Shown piece after piece: positions 56,197 through 60,209 of a DNA stretch of 60,209 nt (positions within the stretch are counted from its first letter, which is position 1; each line of letters opens with the position of its first letter). A model generated the notes under the pieces. The model made no database searches and was not told the origin of the DNA. It saw only the letters and a program-made list of their open reading frames with translations. Where the stretch lies: positions 1 through 60,209 of the forward strand of contig JAISTT010000015.1 in assembly GCA_031272445.1 (NCBI GenBank). The letters run 5' to 3'. The position numbers and the translations under genes are program-made. This stretch comes from Candidatus Endomicrobiellum mastotermitis (lineage in GTDB: Bacteria; Elusimicrobiota; Endomicrobiia; Endomicrobiales; Endomicrobiaceae).

Positions 56197-57448
56197 AGTC
56201 ACTATTTCTCTTACAGCTGGTTGTGGAGGTGATGGTTGTGTTTCATTTAGAAGAGAGAAATATGTTCCTTATGGGGGACCCAACGGTGGCAATGGCGGTA
56301 AAGGTGGTGATATTTATTTTGAATGTGACATTCATAAGACTACTCTATTAGATTTATCATACACTCCAAAATTTAGGGCAGAAAATGGACAAAAAGGTTT
56401 ATCTAATAATAGGTTTGGTAAATCTGGTAAAGATTTAGTACTGAAAGTTCCCTCGGGAACTTTGGTTCTTAAAAATGGAGAGTTTTATGCTGATTTGAAA
56501 TCGACTAACGAGAGAATTTTAGTTGTTAAAGGTGGTAGAGGCGGTAGAGGAAATGCTTCTTTTAAAACAGCTAGATACACAGCCCCTAGAATATCTGAAA
56601 AAGGCGAGCCGGGTGAAACCGCAGAAGTAAGTCTTGAGATCTTTTTAATTGCAGAGGTTGGATTTGTTGGTTTTCCTAATTCTGGAAAGTCTACTCTTTT
56701 ATCACGGATTTCAGCCGCAAAGCCTAAAATAGCAAATTATCCTTTTACAACTTTAGTTCCTAATTTGGGTGTTGTTAACTATAAAGGTAAAAGTTTTGTA
56801 GTTGCTGATATCCCTGGAATAATTGAGGGAGCTCATAAAGGTAAAGGACTTGGATTTGAGTTTCTAAGGCATATAAGGCGTACAAATATTCTTGTGTATG
56901 TTATAGATGTAAGTACTAATGACGATGATAGTAGCGATCCCTATGTAAGTTATAAAATACTTAATAATGAATTAAGAAATTATTCAAAATATCTCGTAGA
57001 AAAACATGTCATAATAGTATTGAATAAAATTGATTTACCAAGCTGTCAGGAACATATCAAAAAGTTTAGAGAACGTTTAAAAAATAAAAAAATACTTGAA
57101 GTTTCAGCTGTAACTGGAAAGGGTGTTGATAAATTGATTGTGGAAATGATGAAAATGCTTGAAAGGCCGCTTTCTTTTAAATTTGAAGAAGAGGTGAAAG
57201 AAACATCTATTAAAAGATATATTTATAAACCTGATTTCCAAGTTAATATTGAAAATGGCGTTTTTATAGTTACTGGGAGTAAGATTGAAACTCTTACTAA
57301 AATAACAAAGTTTAATGAAGATGAGGCATTGAGACGTTATCAAAATATAATTAAAAAAATGGGTTTGGAAACTAAGCTTGAAGAAATGGGTGCTAAGTCT
57401 GGTGATATAGTTAAGATCTGTGGTTTTGAATTTGTTTTTGAAAAATAA
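56183..57448 (+). CDS. obgE: GTPase Obg
   Basis: Ribosome-associated GTPase in 50S assembly and stress control, 421 aa. The glycine-rich Obg fold spans 1-158 ([19 protein letters not shown]). The G domain has [17 protein letters not shown] and SAVTGKG. A C-terminal OCT domain runs from about 340 to 420. The ATG lies inside the last codons of rpmA, so translation is coupled. Confidence 0.97.
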   Translation: MFIDKVTISLTAGCGGDGCVSFRREKYVPYGGPNGGNGGKGGDIYFECDIHKTTLLDLSYTPKFRAENGQKGLSNNRFGKSGKDLVLKVPSGTLVLKNGEFYADLKSTNERILVVKGGRGGRGNASFKTARYTAPRISEKGEPGETAEVSLEIFLIAEVGFVGFPNSGKSTLLSRISAAKPKIANYPFTTLVPNLGVVNYKGKSFVVADIPGIIEGAHKGKGLGFEFLRHIRRTNILVYVIDVSTNDDDSSDPYVSYKILNNELRNYSKYLVEKHVIIVLNKIDLPSCQEHIKKFRERLKNKKILEVSAVTGKGVDKLIVEMMKMLERPLSFKFEEEVKETSIKRYIYKPDFQVNIENGVFIVTGSKIETLTKITKFNEDEALRRYQNIIKKMGLETKLEEMGAKSGDIVKICGFEFVFEK

Positions 57449-57458
57449 ATAATTTAAT

Positions 57459-57492
57459 AAGTAGTTTGAACTTTATGATTTTTTGACTACTT
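57459..57492. terminator. Convergent hairpin between obgE and the FtsB-like gene
   Basis: AAGTAGT (57459-57465) and ACTACTT (57486-57492) form a 7-bp stem with a 20-base T-rich loop between two convergent genes. It reaches the stop codon of the minus-strand gene. As a bidirectional terminator it would be weak. Confidence 0.3.
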
Positions 57493-57809
57493 TAAAATCT
57501 GTATTCTACTTCTCCTGGTGCTATAACGTTTAGTTCGCTGCGCACCATTCTTTCTAGATATGAAGGTTCATTTTCAAGGTAATATAGTCGTTCTTTTATT
57601 AATTTGTTTTGTTTTTTTGCGTTTTTAATATTTTCGTTTAATTTTTTTTGTTCAAAAAAACGCCTTATAAGAGTTCTGTTACCTTCGTTAAAAGTTAAAA
57701 TCAGTAAAATAATAATAAAGATTATGTAGCGAATTTTAATCTTGTTCATTATATGCTTCATAAGCCTACAGGTTAGCAAAAATGAATTTCTTTTGCTACT
57801 TTTCTTCAT
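57492..57809 (-). CDS. FtsB/DivIC-like septum formation protein
   Basis: A 105-aa single-pass protein. It has a basic N-terminus, a membrane segment at about 27-45 (RYIIFIIILLILTFNEG), then a coiled coil (KKLNENIKNAKKQNKLIKER) and the family tail LERMVRSELNVIAPGEVEYRF. The ERMVRSELNxIxPGE pattern is typical of FtsB/DivIC, which links early and late division proteins. It lies 62 bases after a lipoprotein gene on the same strand. Confidence 0.78.
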   Translation of the reverse strand: MKKSSKRNSFLLTCRLMKHIMNKIKIRYIIFIIILLILTFNEGNRTLIRRFFEQKKLNENIKNAKKQNKLIKERLYYLENEPSYLERMVRSELNVIAPGEVEYRF

Positions 57810-57871
57810 ATAAGTTAATTACTATTGAACTTGCTTTTTATGTGAAAGTATAAAAATTTGCAAAGAATTAC

Positions 57872-58453
57872 TTAATCGGTGAGCATTTCAAAAAAAATAG
57901 TAGAAAGTTTTTTTGCAAGCAGACTGTTGTTCGATATTATTTCAACTTTTACATTTCCGTTTTCTATACTAGTTATGAAAATACCTACTTCTGTTGAAGC
58001 TAGACAACAATCAAAGCTCTTTGAGAGCCCAAAGGCAATTATGTATCCCACTTTAAGGTTTTTATGTGTGATGGTTGCTTTGAGCTTTTTTAATATATGT
58101 AGGCTTTTAGCAAAGCAAGTTTCCTTAGGTATTGTAAAAACTGCACTGGATCTCCCAACTTTTTCATTTTTAAATTTTTCAATAGAAAAACCTAACAATC
58201 GGTTTGGGTAACTTAAAATAGAACATGACGTTAAGAATGGAATTGATGTACTCAAAGTTAGTATAAGAAGAAGTCGTATTATAAATCTATAATTTCTACT
58301 GCAAACAACAGAATTTGCGATGTTAGAATTGGTTAAAGGGAACTCTGAGAGAAGATGTTTATAGTTTCTTTCCCAAGTACACATAACTGCATAGTAGAAC
58401 AACTTTTCTATAAAGTTTAGTTTAGTATCCTTTTTAAGTTTATTTTTGTGCAT
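57872..58453 (-). CDS. Predicted lipoprotein of unknown function, odd N-terminus
   Basis: 193 aa with a hydrophobic segment (about 58-73) ending in the lipobox LTSC (Cys77). The mature 117-residue part is unrecognised, with LHILKKLKATITHKNLKVGY and VGIFITSIENGNVKVEII, possibly an alpha/beta fold. The 57 residues before the signal are unusual for a lipoprotein and no nearer start codon precedes the signal peptide. The upstream part may be a leftover of another gene, or the gene may be decaying. No clear ribosome-binding site. Confidence 0.5.
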   Translation of the reverse strand: MHKNKLKKDTKLNFIEKLFYYAVMCTWERNYKHLLSEFPLTNSNIANSVVCSRNYRFIIRLLLILTLSTSIPFLTSCSILSYPNRLLGFSIEKFKNEKVGRSSAVFTIPKETCFAKSLHILKKLKATITHKNLKVGYIIAFGLSKSFDCCLASTEVGIFITSIENGNVKVEIISNNSLLAKKLSTIFFEMLTD

Positions 58454-58982
58454 TTTTGACTTTTGTTCTTTATGTATAATAATTATGAGCTGCTTCTTGT
58501 GCTTAGAGTAAACTATGAATCTTCTCTGTTATTGTTGTGATTTACATACACATCAGTACTTCCATTATTATAAGCTTTAGCTTTTCTCCTTGTAAGATAA
58601 GGTATTAAATTTGTATTTAAATTGCTTTTTATATTTTTTGTTAACACATTTGCGTCTACATTGCTACACTAACATCTTATCTGACACACTTCTTTGTTGC
58701 AATTCTCTAAGATTATACAAATCATTTTTAGCTTAGTAAATAAAAGGCTATTTATTTGTTTAAAGTGAAATATTTAATTATAATAATAACATAGAATATA
58801 CAAAAATGTCTGTTTTTTTGAAATATTAAATCTCTAGAGTTCGTTTGAGTGTACTTATTATGATTATATGTATTATATATAGCACGTTGAAGAGGGAAGG
58901 TTTATGACTGAAAGTGTTTTTGTTTTGTAAACTTACTCTTTTTTAATTTTAAAGTTGGCAATAGATTTTTTAATATATAATA
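58454..58982. other. Gene-free stretch upstream of nadA
   Basis: About 530 AT-rich bases between divergent genes. The only item seen is a minute ORF at 58904-58930 (eight codons) with a strong AGGGAAGG ribosome-binding site. No recognisable gene remnant, RNA or repeat was found. Confidence 0.5.
58904..58930 (+). CDS. Eight-codon mini-ORF before nadA
   Basis: ATG at 58904 with AGAGGGAAGG just upstream encodes MTESVFVL and stops at TAA 58928. The ribosome-binding site is among the best in the window, yet nadA itself (52 bases further) has none. It could be a leader peptide, the stub of a lost gene, or chance. Confidence 0.25.
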   Translation: MTESVFVL

Positions 58983-59924
58983 ATGAATACTGAGATTGTC
59001 AAAGAATTAAATAGCTTAAAAAAAGAAAAAAATGCTGTAATTTTAGCTCATGTTTATCAATTACCTGAAATTCATGATATAGCGGATTTTGTTGGCGATT
59101 CTTTGGATTTGAGTAGAAAAGCTTTTCAAGTAAAAGCGGATATAATTGTTTTTTGTGGCGTTTATTTTATGGCTGAAATTGCATCAATATTAAATCCTAA
59201 TAAAAAAGTTCTAATTCCAGATATAGATGCCGATTGCCCTATGGCTGGTATGATAACAGTTGAGAAGCTAAAAGAATTTAAGTCACAGTGTAAAAATCCG
59301 GTAGTAGTAGCTTATGTTAATACTTCTGCTGCGGTGAAAGCAGAGAGTGATATATGTTGTACCTCATCAAATGCTGTAGATGTTGTAAAAAGTATTAAAA
59401 GTAGTGGAGAAATAATTTTTGTTCCTGATAGAAATTTAGGTAGTTATGTCCAAAAGAAATCTGGTATAGAGATGAAAATATGGAATGGATTTTGTCCTAC
59501 TCATAACAATTTTATTTTGCCAGAATATATTTTAAAAGCTAGGAGAGAACATCCACACGCTGAAATTTTAGTGCATCCGGAGTGTCGTCCTGAGGTTATA
59601 TCTTTGGCAGATCGCGTTATGTCAACAGGCATTATGTGTAGATATGTTAAGGAAAGCTATAAGGAGGAATTTGTCATAGGAACGGAAAGCGGAATATTAT
59701 ATAAGCTTAAAAAGGACAACCCGAATAAAAATTTTTATCCAGCGTCGTCTCTTGTAATTTGTCCTAATATGAAAAAAATTACCGTGGCAAAGGTCAAAGA
59801 TGTGCTTGCGAATATGAAGAATTTTGTTTCTGTACCAGAGAAAATAAGAGAAAGATCTTACTATCCTGTTTTAAAAATGTTAAAAGTTATACAAAAGCAA
59901 ACAATTTTTAAGAAGGGGTTTTAA
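58983..59924 (+). CDS. nadA: Quinolinate synthase A
   Basis: Condenses iminoaspartate with dihydroxyacetone phosphate to quinolinate for NAD synthesis, using a 4Fe-4S cluster; 313 aa. KNAVILAHVYQLPEIHDIADF and VGDSLDLSRKA are at the N-terminus. Expected cluster cysteines lie in FCGVYFMAEIA, WNGFCPTHNNF and VICPNMKK. No ribosome-binding site is visible and a TATAAT lies directly before the ATG. nadB and nadC are not in the window. Confidence 0.93.
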   Translation: MNTEIVKELNSLKKEKNAVILAHVYQLPEIHDIADFVGDSLDLSRKAFQVKADIIVFCGVYFMAEIASILNPNKKVLIPDIDADCPMAGMITVEKLKEFKSQCKNPVVVAYVNTSAAVKAESDICCTSSNAVDVVKSIKSSGEIIFVPDRNLGSYVQKKSGIEMKIWNGFCPTHNNFILPEYILKARREHPHAEILVHPECRPEVISLADRVMSTGIMCRYVKESYKEEFVIGTESGILYKLKKDNPNKNFYPASSLVICPNMKKITVAKVKDVLANMKNFVSVPEKIRERSYYPVLKMLKVIQKQTIFKKGF

Positions 59925-60019
59925 TTTATATAAAAGTTTTATGATGTATGGTGCTTGTCTGTAAAATAAACAAGGAAGACTTGACTAATAACTAAAGGTA
60001 AATTTGAGCTTTATAAATA

Positions 60020-60048
60020 AAAAAGAGAACAAACTACTCTCTCTTTTT
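60020..60048. terminator. Bidirectional terminator between nadA and the corrinoid gene
   Basis: AAAAAGAGA (60020-60028) and TCTCTTTTT (60040-60048) form a perfect 9-bp stem with an 11-base loop. It lies between convergent genes, with its own T-run on the + side and T-rich sequence on the minus side, as expected for a shared terminator. Confidence 0.6.
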
Positions 60049-60083
60049 CTTTAACCCTATAACTTATACAGATGAGAAAAATT

Positions 60084-60209
60084 CTAAATAGAAGTTTTTT
60101 GTAGTGTTTTTATATATGCAACAGCTTCTATAGCGTCTCTGGCATAAGCGTCTGCTCTGATTTCTTTTGCAAACTTTTCGGTGACAGCAGCTCCTCCTAT
60201 AATGACTTT
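60084..60209 (-). CDS. Cobalamin-binding protein, C-terminal end (partial)
   Basis: The last 41 codons of a minus-strand gene that starts beyond the window. VIIGGAAVTEKFAKEIRADA followed by YARDAIEAV is the end of a B12-binding Rossmann domain, as in MetH and MtaC/MtbC-type corrinoid proteins. The protein ends right after this domain, so it lacks the MetH activation domain. It is therefore a short-form methionine synthase or a separate corrinoid protein. Confidence 0.7.
   Translation of the reverse strand, partial: KVIIGGAAVTEKFAKEIRADAYARDAIEAVAYIKTLQKTSI

Noticed and set aside
58976-58981. TATAAT directly before the nadA ATG
   Set aside because: Only one base separates it from the start codon, so transcription would begin inside the gene; it is more likely incidental in AT-rich sequence.
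1-60209. CRISPR arrays, insertion sequences, prophage or toxin-antitoxin modules
   Set aside because: No regularly spaced repeats, transposase or phage motifs, or terminal inverted repeats were seen; the window is chromosomal core plus metabolic genes.

Overview
The window is an AT-rich bacterial chromosome segment of about 60 kb. It carries no rRNA, CRISPR array, insertion sequence or prophage. The gene content points to an Elusimicrobiota relative, most likely Endomicrobium (the lineage that includes intracellular symbionts of termite-gut flagellates). This is inferred from the AT richness, a Re-type citrate synthase, a single-strand glucuronate pathway, AddAB-type repair, a MreBCD/PBP2/RodA set with predicted lipoproteins, wide gaps inside the ribosomal operon and several long gene-free stretches that look decayed. 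The assignment is by recognition only; no database search was run.

Region 1 (1-16.5 kb, + strand) is the fused S10-spc-alpha ribosomal superoperon: the end of tuf, then rpsJ rplC rplD rplW rplB rpsS rplV rpsC rplP rpmC rpsQ rplN rplX rplE rpsN rpsH rplF rplR rpsE rplO secY adk map infA rpmJ rpsM rpsK rpsD rpoA rplQ. rpmD (L30) is absent, and rpsE and rplO overlap where it would normally lie. Gaps of 80-210 bases break the operon, and two of them carry hairpins linked to the same decamer.

Region 2 (16.5-22.7 kb, +) is the rod-shape elongation cluster mreB mreC mreD mrdA rodA, followed by a tiny lipoprotein. A terminator/attenuator-like structure lies between mreD and mrdA.

Region 3 (22.7-39.2 kb) is a mixed housekeeping block: argF, a PpiD/SurA-type chaperone fragment (-), tRNA-Thr, smpB, addA and addB, a DUF4833 protein behind a roughly 1 kb gene desert, a CPA2 cation/proton antiporter (-), a fused B12-binding/radical-SAM/DUF2344 protein and RNase G.

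Region 4 (39.3-47.3 kb, - strand) is a complete glucuronate module read kdgA-uxaC-exuT-kdgK-uxuA-uxuB. ExuT imports the uronate. UxaC, UxuB and UxuA convert it through fructuronate and mannonate to 2-keto-3-deoxygluconate. KdgK phosphorylates that product and KdgA splits it to pyruvate and glyceraldehyde-3-phosphate. KdgA carries an extra C-terminal VOC-like domain. No regulator gene lies in the cluster.

Region 5 (47.3-60.2 kb) holds PBP1A (-), DUF502 and hisS (+), a 0.73 kb gene-free stretch, a Re-citrate synthase (-) and an aspartate-type aminotransferase (-), which together make and use 2-oxoglutarate. Then come rplU-rpmA-obgE (+), an FtsB-like protein and a lipoprotein (-), nadA (+) and the C-terminus of a corrinoid protein (-). 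The radical-SAM-rng block and rplU-rpmA-obgE are normally adjacent, so the intervening 16 kb looks like an inserted or rearranged block. Most of the window is ordinary conserved sequence. I do not see a clearly new multi-gene system. The best leads are regulatory: near-leaderless promoters, hairpins in the ribosomal operon and a possible attenuator.
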